Made by a program: the position numbers and the translations under genes
From: CBFDBF01 sp050304615
Lineage (GTDB): Bacteria > Pseudomonadota > Gammaproteobacteria > Chromatiales > Chromatiaceae
Assembly: GCA_050304615.1 (NCBI GenBank)
Contig: JBNLDW010000015.1
Location: forward strand, 1-64,000
DNA length: 64,000 bases
Direction of reading: 5' to 3'
The notes under the pieces: model-generated
Database searches by the model: none
The model's input: the letters and a program-made list of their open reading frames with translations, nothing else
What the model was told of the DNA's origin: nothing
Part shown: positions 33,201-42,058 of the stretch, piece after piece
Layout: each line of letters begins with the position of its first letter
Numbering within the stretch: the stretch's first letter is position 1

Positions 33201-33760
33201 TCTTTCCAGTCATATTGCTCTATATCTTCTTCACCGGACCATTGAGATGAACCTGGCTCGCGATTGTGAATTTGGATTGTAAGTTTCATGCGGCCTTTTC
33301 GGTCATGGCCGACAAAACCTCTCACCACCTTGTGCACGCCCAATCGATCTGCAAACTTTAGCGTCTCATCCAAACTATAGCGACGCTCACCATCTCCCAT
33401 TGCTCTAGCAACCAGATATGGATCAGGGATCCTCATTTTCGTCAGACGTGCTATTTCGTAAGATAGCTCAGCAGCCATTAATGAACGTCCAATACGATCA
33501 AAGCCTAAGTGCTGAACCTGGAATGGGACGACCAGGATGTCAAACTTCTCGCCAGCTAAAAAATCTGAGAAATGCTTTTGTTCCTGTTGAAACCAGATTG
33601 AATCAGGTATTTCGAAAGCGGTATCACCAGCATTGTTATACGCAGTATCAAATACATCCCGCCATGGAAAACCATCTTTCTGTATGTCTGCTAGTGCTGA
33701 ATGTACAGCTAATAGCATAAGAATTGCTGCGGCAAAGGGGATACATTCCTTGATCTTCAT
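30287..33760 (-). CDS. Very large secreted TPR-repeat protein
   Basis: 1157 residues. A Sec signal peptide (PFAAAILMLLAVHSALA) is followed by about 130 residues with a TolB/CsgG-like pattern (KFDILVVPFQVQH, LTKMRIPDPYLVARAMG, VVRGFVGHDRKGRMKLTIQI) and then many helical TPR/Sel1-type units such as YYEELGTLLIEQHGDYAQAA. It is likely a periplasmic scaffold; no enzyme motif is visible. Base composition is more A+T-rich than the metZ-purF block. It sits between metZ and a duplicated metZ fragment, so it may have been inserted there. The family is not recognised. Confidence 0.78.
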   Translation of the reverse strand: MKIKECIPFAAAILMLLAVHSALADIQKDGFPWRDVFDTAYNNAGDTAFEIPDSIWFQQEQKHFSDFLAGEKFDILVVPFQVQHLGFDRIGRSLMAAELSYEIARLTKMRIPDPYLVARAMGDGERRYSLDETLKFADRLGVHKVVRGFVGHDRKGRMKLTIQIHNREPGSSQWSGEEDIEQYDWKDLAFSDKQIPIQVFRKVLPEVLDKTGLAVWQPVSTDVEVFDQTEILKDPLEIYALSDKQIVEKAHYLTLLGLLSPNAPARNAERIFERVLIMLNQLQDQSEEIRILRARALLHLQRRPAALLQLEGLTSYESRGLIAILNGNLTGLQNIIKNVNSPLQRLSLAIEGNDLAFNYTGKALDGVSQFIDSRFMGSRSWKLLIQRRLKDLDIWSVSSNEGIKKLLDDAFPIDGYTLQDLINGQVVIGNTNDYSMNVALSPIRHLRKILINSNDMGCCQRTASFAGYWDYMDLLEALSTSNLLKDVRKKAFVLGKNTIARQALDKYDVIYAGHPDFSLQRAYIAAEQMQAAKPGESEIFLRELKQNSILAAFYEHGQSRVSRKAIIYMGLRSPEYSQFQQVYLLDFPMRKYWDLYGPQNYRDMMSALRYSDDEPSSALALLKSVFRQSHALEIRDAISGRFAGNAEVTLELGRFLSTDEESDDSEERILRQHIKSEPQTWKYYEELGTLLIEQHGDYAQAAKIFMSFPGFADPISNNSVQLANEAYRVGSVLLQRGEYELAKPLYKLAAAYDNGSAASMYSAYYIALFGHQYQQAANIARRIAQRYDSANAYRDYLSLLHALGHSEVAWSGFMQLHNHYKTPQIWVSAYVGHRVNAQSYTELDQWLLRDTIRNSAKEDVRFAAWYAMLWSLTDRASNDNLASLVLSLEGPSQNFLDTNGISVLKPAPEYGPGYNEGVRRSAFRSTERQKGQAGAKIESELVLFSKAVGTLKKGDYKDAMMLFDKMASYYAIEDWKLSYVLPYFAFASAKSGDPLGLEKFIIKRYAKKANFYSNLSLALFVGLNNKHDAADKLLDQALNLIPTLKSQPVFSEYQYAEACVWLFDETGYDSYRQRALQWARKHQQIQPTHPWAYALEAAYSDDGDQRVRAAAFALYLDKESEWLKSVPDAVLQSARTWLTNNKPFNQEDVAQEQGDSI

Positions 33761-33846
33761 GTTTATACACCTTTTCCTTGATACTAGGTCATGATGGTTG
33801 ACCGTCTCTCTGTTGCCCTGAAGAGAAGTGAAGTAGCTAATTTTAA

Positions 33847-35022
33847 TTACGATGTAATGCGCAAATCCGCCTGAATATCCTCTATATCTTCCAGCCCGAC
33901 TGAAATCCTAATCAACCCATCGGTGATACCGGCCTGCTCCCGCTCCTCTGGTGATAGCCGTCCATGGGTGGTTGTGGCAGGGTGGGTGATGGTGCTCTTG
34001 GTATCGCCCAGGTTGGCGGTGATCGATAGTAGCTTGGTAGAATCAACCAGCTTCCAAGCCGCTTCCTTACCACCATCGAGTTCAAATGATAGTATGCCGC
34101 CAGGGGCTTCCTGCTGTCTGGCTGCAAGCTCATGTTGGGGGTGTGACTCCAGGCCTGGATAGTGTACCTGTTTGACCCCATGCTGCTGGCTCAACCAGAA
34201 TGCCAGTGCGGTTGCATTCTCTGAATGGGCGCGCATCCGTATATTCAGTGTCTCCAACCCCTTTAGAAACACCCAGGCATTGAACGGACTCATACTTGGG
34301 CCAGCGGTGCGCAATACCCCAAAGATATCCTCTCCAACCAATTTGGCATCACCCACTACGGCACCGCCCATACAGCGCCCCTGTCCATCAAGGTACTTGG
34401 TGGCAGAGTGCACCACAATATCGGCGCCCAACTCCAGTGGCCGTTGCAGTGCCGGGGTACAAAAACAGTTATCCACTACCAATAGGGTGTCGCTGTCCTT
34501 GGCAAGTGTTGCCAGGGCGAGGATATCACCCAGTTCAGTCAGTGGGTTGGATGGGGTCTCCAGAAACAGCATCTTTGTCTCTGGACGGATCGCAGCCTCC
34601 CAAGCAGAGAGATCGCTCAGTGGGACAAAGCTTGTCTTGATCCCAAATTTGGCCAGATACTTGGTGAATAGTACTGTGGTGGTTCCAAAGATACTGCGAG
34701 AGGAGACAATGTGGTCGCCCGCCTGGAGCAGGCCCATACAGGTGGCCAGGATGGCCGCCATGCCAGAGGCGGTGGCCACACAACACTCACCACCCTCCAT
34801 GCTGGCCAACCGCTGCTCGAAGGTGCGCACCGTGGGATTGGTGAAACGGGCATAGATATTGCCCGGCTCGTCACCAGAGAAGCGTGCTGCCGCATGGGCC
34901 GCACTGTCGAACACAAAGCTAGAGGTGGGAAAGATCGGCTCCGAGTGCTCCCCTTCGTGAGTACGGCTAACTCCTTCCCTTATAGCCCTGGTTGCCAGCC
35001 CCCACTCCTTCTCGCTGCTCAT
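33847..35022 (-). CDS. metZ: O-succinylhomoserine sulfhydrylase
   Basis: 391 residues. Cys/Met-metabolism PLP family: the PLP lysine lies in HSATKYLDGQGRCMGGAV; FAGPSM-type text GVLRTAGPSMSPFNAW and SSFVFDSAAHAAARFSGD are characteristic of MetZ rather than MetB or MetC. It condenses O-succinylhomoserine with sulfide to give homocysteine. It lies directly after purF (21 bases), the conserved order purF-metZ in gammaproteobacteria. Its 3' end is duplicated at 30066. Confidence 0.95.
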   Translation of the reverse strand: MSSEKEWGLATRAIREGVSRTHEGEHSEPIFPTSSFVFDSAAHAAARFSGDEPGNIYARFTNPTVRTFEQRLASMEGGECCVATASGMAAILATCMGLLQAGDHIVSSRSIFGTTTVLFTKYLAKFGIKTSFVPLSDLSAWEAAIRPETKMLFLETPSNPLTELGDILALATLAKDSDTLLVVDNCFCTPALQRPLELGADIVVHSATKYLDGQGRCMGGAVVGDAKLVGEDIFGVLRTAGPSMSPFNAWVFLKGLETLNIRMRAHSENATALAFWLSQQHGVKQVHYPGLESHPQHELAARQQEAPGGILSFELDGGKEAAWKLVDSTKLLSITANLGDTKSTITHPATTTHGRLSPEEREQAGITDGLIRISVGLEDIEDIQADLRITS

Positions 35023-35043
35023 ATCACGCCCCCATCAATACTG

Positions 35044-36570
35044 CTACTCGTTGTTATGTAGATCCAGCATCCCGCTAACTTCAGCCTCCGGCTCGATACC
35101 ATGCTTGGCTACGTCTCCACGGATCAACTCCAACTGCTCCAGGTAGTGTTCACTCACATCACCGGTTATATACTCACCACTGAATACTGAGGTATCAAAG
35201 CGTTGAACCTTGGTCTTACCCTTTTTCTGTACTGCAGTGATAAGATCATCCAGATCCTGATAGATCAACTTGTCTGCGCCAATAATCTCACGCACCTGTT
35301 CCACACTACGATCACAGGCGATCAACTCGCTGGCCGCAGGCATATCGATGCCATAGACGTTCGGGTAACGCACCGGCGGTGCCGCAGACGCAAAATATAC
35401 ACTTTTAGCGCCGGCATCACGGGCCATCTGTACGATCTGTTTGGAGGTGGTGCCACGCACAATGGAGTCATCCACCAGCAGTACATTTTTATTCTTAAAC
35501 TCCATCTCAACAGCATTCAGTTTCTGCCGCACCGATTTCTTGCGTACCTTCTGCCCCGGCATAATAAAGGTACGACCGATATAACGGTTTTTTATAAACC
35601 CCTCGGCATATTTACACTTCAGCGCATGGGCCAGAGAGAGGGCTGCGGTGCGGCTGGTATCCGGAATAGGAATTACCACATCAATATCATTCTTCTTACC
35701 CCACTCTCTTTCAATCTTACGTGCCAACGCCACCCCCATACGGTAACGCGCCTTGTAGACAAAGATATCATCAATAACGGAGTCTGGTCTGGCAAAATAG
35801 ACGAACTCAAAGATGCAGGGTGAACGTATCGGATTGGCCGCACACTGGAAGGTATGCAGTTCGCCTTTCATATCAATATATACCGCCTCGCCTGGATCCA
35901 CATCGCGGATCAACTCGAAACCGAGCACATCCAGGGCAACACTTTCGGAAGCGATCATATATTCTGTATTCCCCTCCGCTGTCTGGCGGCTACCAAATAC
36001 AACTGGACGAATACCATAGGGATCACGAAAACCGAGAATACCGTAGCCATTGATCATGGCTATTGCCGCATAGCCACCACGGCAGCGCCGATGTACCCCA
36101 GCTACCGCCTTGAATACATCCTGTTCAGAGATACGCAGCTTGCCCAACCGTTGGAGTTCATGGGCAAATATATTTAGCAGAATCTCAGAATCAGATTTTG
36201 TATTGATATGGCGTAAATCTTCCAGATAGAGATCATCCTTCAGCTCATCGGCATTGGTCAGATTGCCATTGTGAGCCAGGGTAATGCCGTAGGGTGAATT
36301 TACATAGAAGGGCTGGGCTTCAGCGGAAGAGGAACAACCGGCGGTAGGATAACGTACATGGCCGATCCCCATGTTACCCCGCAGTTCGATCATATGACGG
36401 GTACGAAACACATCCCGAGCCAGACCGTTATCCTTGCGCAGATTTAGCTTGCCACCATCCAGGGTTACAATCCCGGCAGCATCCTGCCCGCGATGCTGTA
36501 GCACCAACAGGGCATCATAGAGCGACTGGTTAACCTGATTATGTCCAAAGATCCCAACAATACCGCACAT
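35044..36570 (-). CDS. purF: Amidophosphoribosyltransferase
   Basis: 508 residues, full length. The N-terminal nucleophile Cys is residue 2 (MCGIVGIFG). The glutaminase domain has GIGHVRYPTAG and LAHNGNLTN; the C-terminal PRPP domain has VLLVDDSIVRGTTS. It catalyses the first step of purine synthesis, PRPP plus glutamine to phosphoribosylamine. cvpA lies upstream in the usual cvpA-purF pairing. PurR-type operator not identified by eye. Confidence 0.98.
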   Translation of the reverse strand: MCGIVGIFGHNQVNQSLYDALLVLQHRGQDAAGIVTLDGGKLNLRKDNGLARDVFRTRHMIELRGNMGIGHVRYPTAGCSSSAEAQPFYVNSPYGITLAHNGNLTNADELKDDLYLEDLRHINTKSDSEILLNIFAHELQRLGKLRISEQDVFKAVAGVHRRCRGGYAAIAMINGYGILGFRDPYGIRPVVFGSRQTAEGNTEYMIASESVALDVLGFELIRDVDPGEAVYIDMKGELHTFQCAANPIRSPCIFEFVYFARPDSVIDDIFVYKARYRMGVALARKIEREWGKKNDIDVVIPIPDTSRTAALSLAHALKCKYAEGFIKNRYIGRTFIMPGQKVRKKSVRQKLNAVEMEFKNKNVLLVDDSIVRGTTSKQIVQMARDAGAKSVYFASAAPPVRYPNVYGIDMPAASELIACDRSVEQVREIIGADKLIYQDLDDLITAVQKKGKTKVQRFDTSVFSGEYITGDVSEHYLEQLELIRGDVAKHGIEPEAEVSGMLDLHNNE

Positions 36571-36645
36571 GTTGTAGTGTCCTGATACCGTTTATCGCTC
36601 TATCGTACTAATATAAACATGTCTGAACCGGTAGATACCAAGCCG

Positions 36646-37143
36646 TTACTCAAAGGTAAACTTGCTTGCGATATCCGGTGGTAGCAGATCACGCAACCAG
36701 ACCGCCAATTCACTGAAGTGACTAATTAGTTGTGACTCCTGCCACCACGGATCATTGGGCAGTGGCGTTAGCCCTGCTAACAGTACCATTATAGACACCA
36801 GAACCGCACCGCGTGTTATCCCGAACAGCATCCCTACCATACGATCGGTACCACTTAGACCACTCTTATCCACCAGCTTTCCAATGAGGTAGTTTACCAG
36901 CGCGCCTAGTATTAGGGTGAGCAGAAAGAGAATGACAAAGGCCGCGCCAAGGCGCAGAGACGGCAACTCAATCCATACCAGATGTTCCGCCAAATCCCGA
37001 AAGAAGGTCCAACCGACCCAAAAGGCAAGAATCCATGCGGCCAGAGAGAAGGCCTCACGGACAAATCCACGGATCAAACTTACAACTGCGGATAGGCTTA
37101 TGATACCGATAATCAGATAATCCACCCATACCAACTTGTCCAT
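36646..37143 (-). CDS. cvpA: CvpA family inner-membrane protein
   Basis: 165 residues with four transmembrane helices (for example YLIIGIISLSAVVSLIRGF, AFSLAAWILAFWVGWTFF, LGAAFVILFLLTLILGALV). It is required for colicin V production in E. coli, with a broader envelope role not settled. It is 75 bases upstream of purF on the same strand, as is typical. Full length. Confidence 0.95.
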   Translation of the reverse strand: MDKLVWVDYLIIGIISLSAVVSLIRGFVREAFSLAAWILAFWVGWTFFRDLAEHLVWIELPSLRLGAAFVILFLLTLILGALVNYLIGKLVDKSGLSGTDRMVGMLFGITRGAVLVSIMVLLAGLTPLPNDPWWQESQLISHFSELAVWLRDLLPPDIASKFTFE

Positions 37144-37205
37144 CGCCGCTTTCCTCTCGGTAGCAGTACAGCTTTATTATAAAATTTTATTCTATCCAAT
37201 CACTA

Positions 37206-37790
37206 TCAAGGATAGCTGCGCAGTGTTCCGTTCAATGCCCACAGTTGCATCGCCGGTTTGAGATCGAGCAAGATCTGTTCAGCCCTCTTCTTATCCACCT
37301 CTGGCCCAACTAGGACACGGTAGAGTTTTTTACCATCCAGTTCAGTCTGCTCCACAAAGGCAGGGAACTTCTTCTGTTGAAGATCAGACTCTAACTTTTT
37401 TGCATTCTCCTGGTTGGAAAAACTACCAACCTGCACTACCCAGGCCGAGATCCCCTCGCGCAGCCCAGCAGCCTGATCTGGTTGTTCAGCCGTGGTGTCG
37501 GAGGCCTCCGCTGCCTCTGCCTCTGATTCTGCCGCCTGTTGCTGGTCGGCCGCTGATCTATCGATAGTATCCAGAGCGGCGTCTGCCTCATCTGGCAGGC
37601 TGTCGAGTGAGTCCTCCTCCATGGGCATAACCCGTGATGAGAACTCCCTATCCGGACGTGGTGGAATATTGGTCTCATCAATGGTGGTTGACACTACCGG
37701 CCCATCCTCCAGCAGCATGGGTACGAATATCACTGCCAGAGACACCAGCACTGTCGCCCCAACCAACCGCCGTTTTAACCTCTCATCCAC
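37206..37790 (-). CDS. SPOR-domain membrane protein (DedD-like)
   Basis: 194 residues. A cytoplasmic basic start (MDERLKRRLVG) leads to one transmembrane helix (ATVLVSLAVIFVPMLL), then an acidic, Ala/Gln-rich linker (about residues 60-105), and a C-terminal SPOR domain (AWVVQVGSFSNQENAKKLES...YRVLVGPEVDKKRAEQIL). SPOR domains bind denuded septal peptidoglycan, so it should go to the division site. The position folC-dedD-cvpA-purF is conserved. The linker is the only variable part. Confidence 0.92.
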   Translation of the reverse strand: MDERLKRRLVGATVLVSLAVIFVPMLLEDGPVVSTTIDETNIPPRPDREFSSRVMPMEEDSLDSLPDEADAALDTIDRSAADQQQAAESEAEAAEASDTTAEQPDQAAGLREGISAWVVQVGSFSNQENAKKLESDLQQKKFPAFVEQTELDGKKLYRVLVGPEVDKKRAEQILLDLKPAMQLWALNGTLRSYP

Positions 37791-37850
37791 CGAATAGATC
37801 CTCTCTTCGATCCAGAAGTAGTGATTATATCAGGACAATGCCATACGAGA

Positions 37851-39107
37851 CTATGCTCTTATCCCGGCTACTGTGTGAAAAGAGCCGAATACGAGAATCC
37901 TGTCACCCGCTACCGCGTCACTTTGTGCCCCGGAAAATGCGGCCGACGGTGTCGGAAATAGCCGTATCCTGGATGGCTCTACCCCAGCATCCAGTAATGC
38001 TCGCTGTAGGGTATCGACCGAGGCAGCGCGTCCCTCCAGCAGTGGGGCCAGATACCAGCCATCGATCAGCCCTATCATGGGTGCTACAACCGCCGGAATA
38101 TCTTTATCTGCTAGTGCCGAAAACAGTGCCAGGGTGGCCCCTGAGCAGGCCTGAGCCCTTAGGCTCTCTGCCAGTGCGATAGCTGCCTCTGGGTTATGGG
38201 CCACATCCAGAATGGTTGTGACCGCACCCTCAATCAACTGAAAACGACCCGCAAGCTCTACCCTCTGCAGGCCTTCGTGAATCGCCGCATGATCGACCGG
38301 GTGGCGTGACTGAAGCTGAGCAATAACCGCCAGGACGGCAGCCGCGTTCTGTAGCTGAAACTCTCCCTTAAGCTGCGGCATAGGTAGATCCTTGAGTTTC
38401 TCCTCGCCACCGCTCCAAACCCACTTTTGGCCGTGGCGTTGCCACGCATAATCCCGACCCGCAATAAGCGGTGATATATCTAGGCTCTCTACCAGTTCTA
38501 ACAATACCGCCGGTGGGTTGCTATCACCTATTACCGCCGGTTTACCACTACGCAAAATACCGCCCTTCTCCAGCGCAATTTCATCCCTGCTATGACCCAA
38601 CCACTCTGTATGCTCGATTGCGATGCTGGTTATTAGCGCCACGTCCGGATCTATAATATTGACCGCATCCAGCCTGCCGCCCAGCCCCACCTCAAGGATA
38701 ACTATATCCAGCTGCTGTTGGGAGAAGATATGCAGGGTGGCCAGGGTACCGAATTCAAAGTAGGTTAGTTGGGTATCTCCACGGGCATGCTCCACCTGTT
38801 CGAATGCCTGACAGATCTCGGCATCACTGGCCTCTGTGCCATCTATCCTGATACGTTCGTTGTAGCGCCACAGGTGTGGTGAGGTGTAGCAGCCGACACG
38901 ATAACCTGCTGCCCTGAGAATGGCCGCCAGCATGGCGACAGAGGAGCCCTTGCCATTGCTGCCGCCAACGGTGATGACGGTTGGAGAGAATCGGTCCGGG
39001 TGGAGCCGCTGCCAGACCGCTGCAACCCGCTCAAGCCCCAGCTCTATCTCTTTCGGATGGAGGGTGGACTGCCACTCCAGCCAATCCTGAAGGTTACTAC
39101 AATGCAT
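37851..39107 (-). CDS. folC: Folylpolyglutamate synthase / dihydrofolate synthase
   Basis: 418 residues. The Mur-ligase-type ATP-binding loop is GGSNGKGSSVAML (about residues 48-60). Other blocks: SPHLWRYNERIRIDG, ILEVGLGGRLDAVN and LDVAHNPEAA. It adds glutamates to folates in the cytoplasm. Usual length and order (accD-folC-SPOR). The stop is 61 bases upstream of the SPOR gene start. Confidence 0.97.
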   Translation of the reverse strand: MHCSNLQDWLEWQSTLHPKEIELGLERVAAVWQRLHPDRFSPTVITVGGSNGKGSSVAMLAAILRAAGYRVGCYTSPHLWRYNERIRIDGTEASDAEICQAFEQVEHARGDTQLTYFEFGTLATLHIFSQQQLDIVILEVGLGGRLDAVNIIDPDVALITSIAIEHTEWLGHSRDEIALEKGGILRSGKPAVIGDSNPPAVLLELVESLDISPLIAGRDYAWQRHGQKWVWSGGEEKLKDLPMPQLKGEFQLQNAAAVLAVIAQLQSRHPVDHAAIHEGLQRVELAGRFQLIEGAVTTILDVAHNPEAAIALAESLRAQACSGATLALFSALADKDIPAVVAPMIGLIDGWYLAPLLEGRAASVDTLQRALLDAGVEPSRIRLFPTPSAAFSGAQSDAVAGDRILVFGSFHTVAGIRA

Positions 39108-39124
39108 CTATCTCCATGTCGGCT

Positions 39125-39988
39125 CTATGCCGGCCTTGGACAATTGGTAAAAATAGTCAACACGTTGGCTAGTCGATCACGCATTTCACGGCGGTCAATG
39201 ATCATATCAATGGCCCCCTTCTCCAACAGAAACTCACTCCGCTGAAATCCCTCTGGCAACGTTTCACGCACTGTCTGCTCAATCACTCGGGGACCAGCAA
39301 AGCCTATCAATGCCTTGGGTTCTGCCACATTGACATCTCCCAGCATAGCCAGACTTGCCGACACACCGCCCATGGTTGGATCTGTCATGACAGAGACAAA
39401 TGGCAGACCACGTTGGGCCATTTTGCCCAAGGCCGCACTAGTCTTGGCCATCTGCATCAAAGAGAAGAGCGACTCCTGCATTCGGGCACCGCCGCTGGCA
39501 GAAAAACAGACCATTGGAATGCCCTTCTCCAGGGCCACATCCACACCACGCACAAAACGCTCCCCTACTACAGACCCCATAGAGCCGCCCATAAAGGAAA
39601 ATTCAAATGCAGCGACGACCAGATCTATACCTTTTAATCTACCCTTCATTACAACCATGGCATCTTTTTCACCACTGTTTTTTTGCGCCTGGGTGATACG
39701 ATCTTTATACCTTTTGCTGTCCTTGAATTTAAGCGGGTCCATCGGTTCCAGACCAGCCCCTATCTCCTCCCGTCCCTCGGGATCGAGAAAGATATCGAGC
39801 CGCCGCCGTGCGCCCATCCGTTCGTGTTGTCCACACTTAGGGCATACATCCAGACTCCGCTCCATCTCGGCGCGGTAGAGGACGGCACTACAGCCGGAGC
39901 ATTTGGTCCATAGCCCCTCAGGCACCCCACGCTTGGAGTTTGTCTCAGTGCGAATACGACTCGGTATCAGTTTTTCAAACCAGCTCAT
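39125..39988 (-). CDS. accD: Acetyl-CoA carboxylase carboxyltransferase subunit beta
   Basis: 287 residues. A four-Cys zinc ribbon (CSGCSAVLY ... CPKCGQHE) occupies about residues 30-55, followed by the crotonase-fold carboxyltransferase with the GARMQESLFSLMQMAKTSAA block. With AccA it transfers carboxybiotin to acetyl-CoA, giving malonyl-CoA. accA is elsewhere. It is 17 bases upstream of folC and 49 bases downstream of trpA. Confidence 0.97.
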   Translation of the reverse strand: MSWFEKLIPSRIRTETNSKRGVPEGLWTKCSGCSAVLYRAEMERSLDVCPKCGQHERMGARRRLDIFLDPEGREEIGAGLEPMDPLKFKDSKRYKDRITQAQKNSGEKDAMVVMKGRLKGIDLVVAAFEFSFMGGSMGSVVGERFVRGVDVALEKGIPMVCFSASGGARMQESLFSLMQMAKTSAALGKMAQRGLPFVSVMTDPTMGGVSASLAMLGDVNVAEPKALIGFAGPRVIEQTVRETLPEGFQRSEFLLEKGAIDMIIDRREMRDRLANVLTIFTNCPRPA

Positions 39989-40037
39989 AACAATCTACCT
40001 GTTCTAAAAGGCCCTAACCAAGGACCCGCCTGAGATT

Positions 40038-40844
40038 TTAAACCAGATCTATGGACGCACGCAGCGTCAATAAAAATTCGCCGATCTCTGGCACAATGTC
40101 ATCCTGATTGTCCAGCAACTGCTCCACTCTGGCAACTATAGCACTGCCCACTATAACAGCATCTCCTACCTGAGCGGCAGCCTTGGCCGAAGTGGCATCC
40201 TTGATACCGAAGCCAATACCAACAGGTAGCTCACTCTCCTGCCTGATCGCAGCCACCCTGGTTGCTACATCATCGATGGCAAAATCATTGGCACCGGTGA
40301 TGCCTTTGACTGCTACATAGTATACAAACCCGCTGGCCGCGTTGCAGATCAGCCTGATACGCTCTGGCGTGCTAGTTGGGGCAATAAGAAATATCGGGGC
40401 GACTCCTACTGGCTGTAGCTCTCGCAATAGCCCATCCGCCTCTTCCGGTGGTAGATCCACCGTCAACACGCCATCTACCCCGGCCTCTGCTGCCGCCTTG
40501 GCAAAATCCCGATATCCCATCACCTCGATCGGGTTGAGGTAGCCCATCAGTACGACCGGTGTCTCCTGGTTATCCCGACGGAAATCACGCACCATAGCGA
40601 GGACGTCCCGTATCCCAATATGGTGCTGCAGGGCCCTCTCACTGGCACGTTGGATTACTGGACCATCGGCCATTGGATCGGAGAATGGCACCCCAAGTTC
40701 CAGTATGTCTGCCCCCGCCTCTACCATGGCGTGCAGCAGCGGCACGGTAATATCAGGGGCAGGATCACCCGCCGTTATAAATGGTATCAGAGCGGTTTTT
40801 CCCTGTTCTTTGAGCTGCTGCAGGCGCGCGTCGATGCGGTTCAT
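40038..40844 (-). CDS. trpA: Tryptophan synthase alpha subunit
   Basis: 268 residues. Catalytic Glu/Asp region: ELGVPFSDPMADGP (Glu near residue 49 and Asp near residue 60) and GVDGVLTVDLPPEE. It cleaves indole-3-glycerol phosphate to indole, channelled to TrpB. Its start overlaps the trpB stop by 4 bases, so translation is coupled. Confidence 0.97.
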   Translation of the reverse strand: MNRIDARLQQLKEQGKTALIPFITAGDPAPDITVPLLHAMVEAGADILELGVPFSDPMADGPVIQRASERALQHHIGIRDVLAMVRDFRRDNQETPVVLMGYLNPIEVMGYRDFAKAAAEAGVDGVLTVDLPPEEADGLLRELQPVGVAPIFLIAPTSTPERIRLICNAASGFVYYVAVKGITGANDFAIDDVATRVAAIRQESELPVGIGFGIKDATSAKAAAQVGDAVIVGSAIVARVEQLLDNQDDIVPEIGEFLLTLRASIDLV

Positions 40845-42058
40845 AGCTTGATCCCCTCGACTGCAGCCACCGTGTGCATATCCTTATCCCCGCGACCCGA
40901 TAGATTAACTATCACTGTCTGCTCCGGATCCATCTCTGGTGCCAGTTTGGCCGCATAGGCCAAGGCATGGCTCGACTCAAGGGCAGGAATAATACCCTCC
41001 ACCTTGGTTAGAGTATGAAACGCCTGTAGTGCCTCCTCATCGTTTACTGCCACATACTGGGCACGGCCGGTATCTTTCAACCATGCGTGTTCTGGCCCTA
41101 CCCCAGGATAATCAAGGCCAGCCGATATGGAGTGGGTCTCAATGATCTGACCGTCCGCATCCTCCATCAGATAGGTGCGATTGCCATGCAGCACCCCAAC
41201 CTGACCAGCACAGAGTGGAGCGGCATGTTTGCCACTCTCCAAACCATTACCCGCTGCCTCTACCCCATAGATTGCGACCTCCTCATCCTCCAGGAAGGGG
41301 TGAAACAGGCCAATAGCATTAGAGCCGCCGCCTACACAGGCCACCAGTGCATCTGGCAGGCGGCCTGTCTGCTGCTGGATCTGCTGCCGCGCCTCGCGAC
41401 CGATAACCGTCTGGAAATCACGCACCATGGCGGGATAGGGGTGAGGACCGGCAACGGTACCTATGATATAGAAGGTGTCGTCCACGTTGGTCACCCAGTC
41501 GCGCATCGCCTCATTTAGGGCGTCCTTCAGGGTGCGGGAGCCGGATTCAACCGAAACTACCTTGGCCCCCAGCATGTTCATGCGGTAGACGTTGGCCTCC
41601 TGCCGCACTATATCTACGGCCCCCATGTAGACCACGCACTCCAGCCCTAACCTGGCGGCCACAGTGGCCGTGGCCACCCCGTGTTGACCGGCTCCGGTCT
41701 CGGCAATAATCCTTTTTTTACCCATGCGTTGTGCCAACAACGCCTGACCTATGGTGTTATTTACCTTGTGCGCCCCGGTGTGATTCAGGTCTTCCCGTTT
41801 TAGGTATATCTGTGCTCCACCCAGCTCCCGACTCCAGCGGCGGGCATGGTAGAGCGGTGATGGTCGGCCTACATAGTTTTGCAGATCGGCATCCAACTCT
41901 GCCAAAAACTGCTCATCCTGCATGTATTTATGGTAGGCGTGGCGTAATTCGGCCAATGGCTCCATAAGGGTTTCTGCCACAAATATGCCGCCATATGTTC
42001 CGAAATGACCATGTTCGTCCGGCATATTCATAAAACTATGACTCTTCTCTGTCGCCAC
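40841..42058 (-). CDS. trpB: Tryptophan synthase beta subunit
   Basis: 405 residues. PLP lysine in HTGAHKVNNTIGQALLAQ; GGGSNAIG phosphate loop; late block SGRGDKDM. The start is a GTG at 42058 with GAGGGG upstream, overlapping trpF by 23 bases; an ATG at 42031 would avoid the overlap and cannot be excluded. It condenses indole with serine. Confidence 0.97.
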   Translation of the reverse strand: MATEKSHSFMNMPDEHGHFGTYGGIFVAETLMEPLAELRHAYHKYMQDEQFLAELDADLQNYVGRPSPLYHARRWSRELGGAQIYLKREDLNHTGAHKVNNTIGQALLAQRMGKKRIIAETGAGQHGVATATVAARLGLECVVYMGAVDIVRQEANVYRMNMLGAKVVSVESGSRTLKDALNEAMRDWVTNVDDTFYIIGTVAGPHPYPAMVRDFQTVIGREARQQIQQQTGRLPDALVACVGGGSNAIGLFHPFLEDEEVAIYGVEAAGNGLESGKHAAPLCAGQVGVLHGNRTYLMEDADGQIIETHSISAGLDYPGVGPEHAWLKDTGRAQYVAVNDEEALQAFHTLTKVEGIIPALESSHALAYAAKLAPEMDPEQTVIVNLSGRGDKDMHTVAAVEGIKL

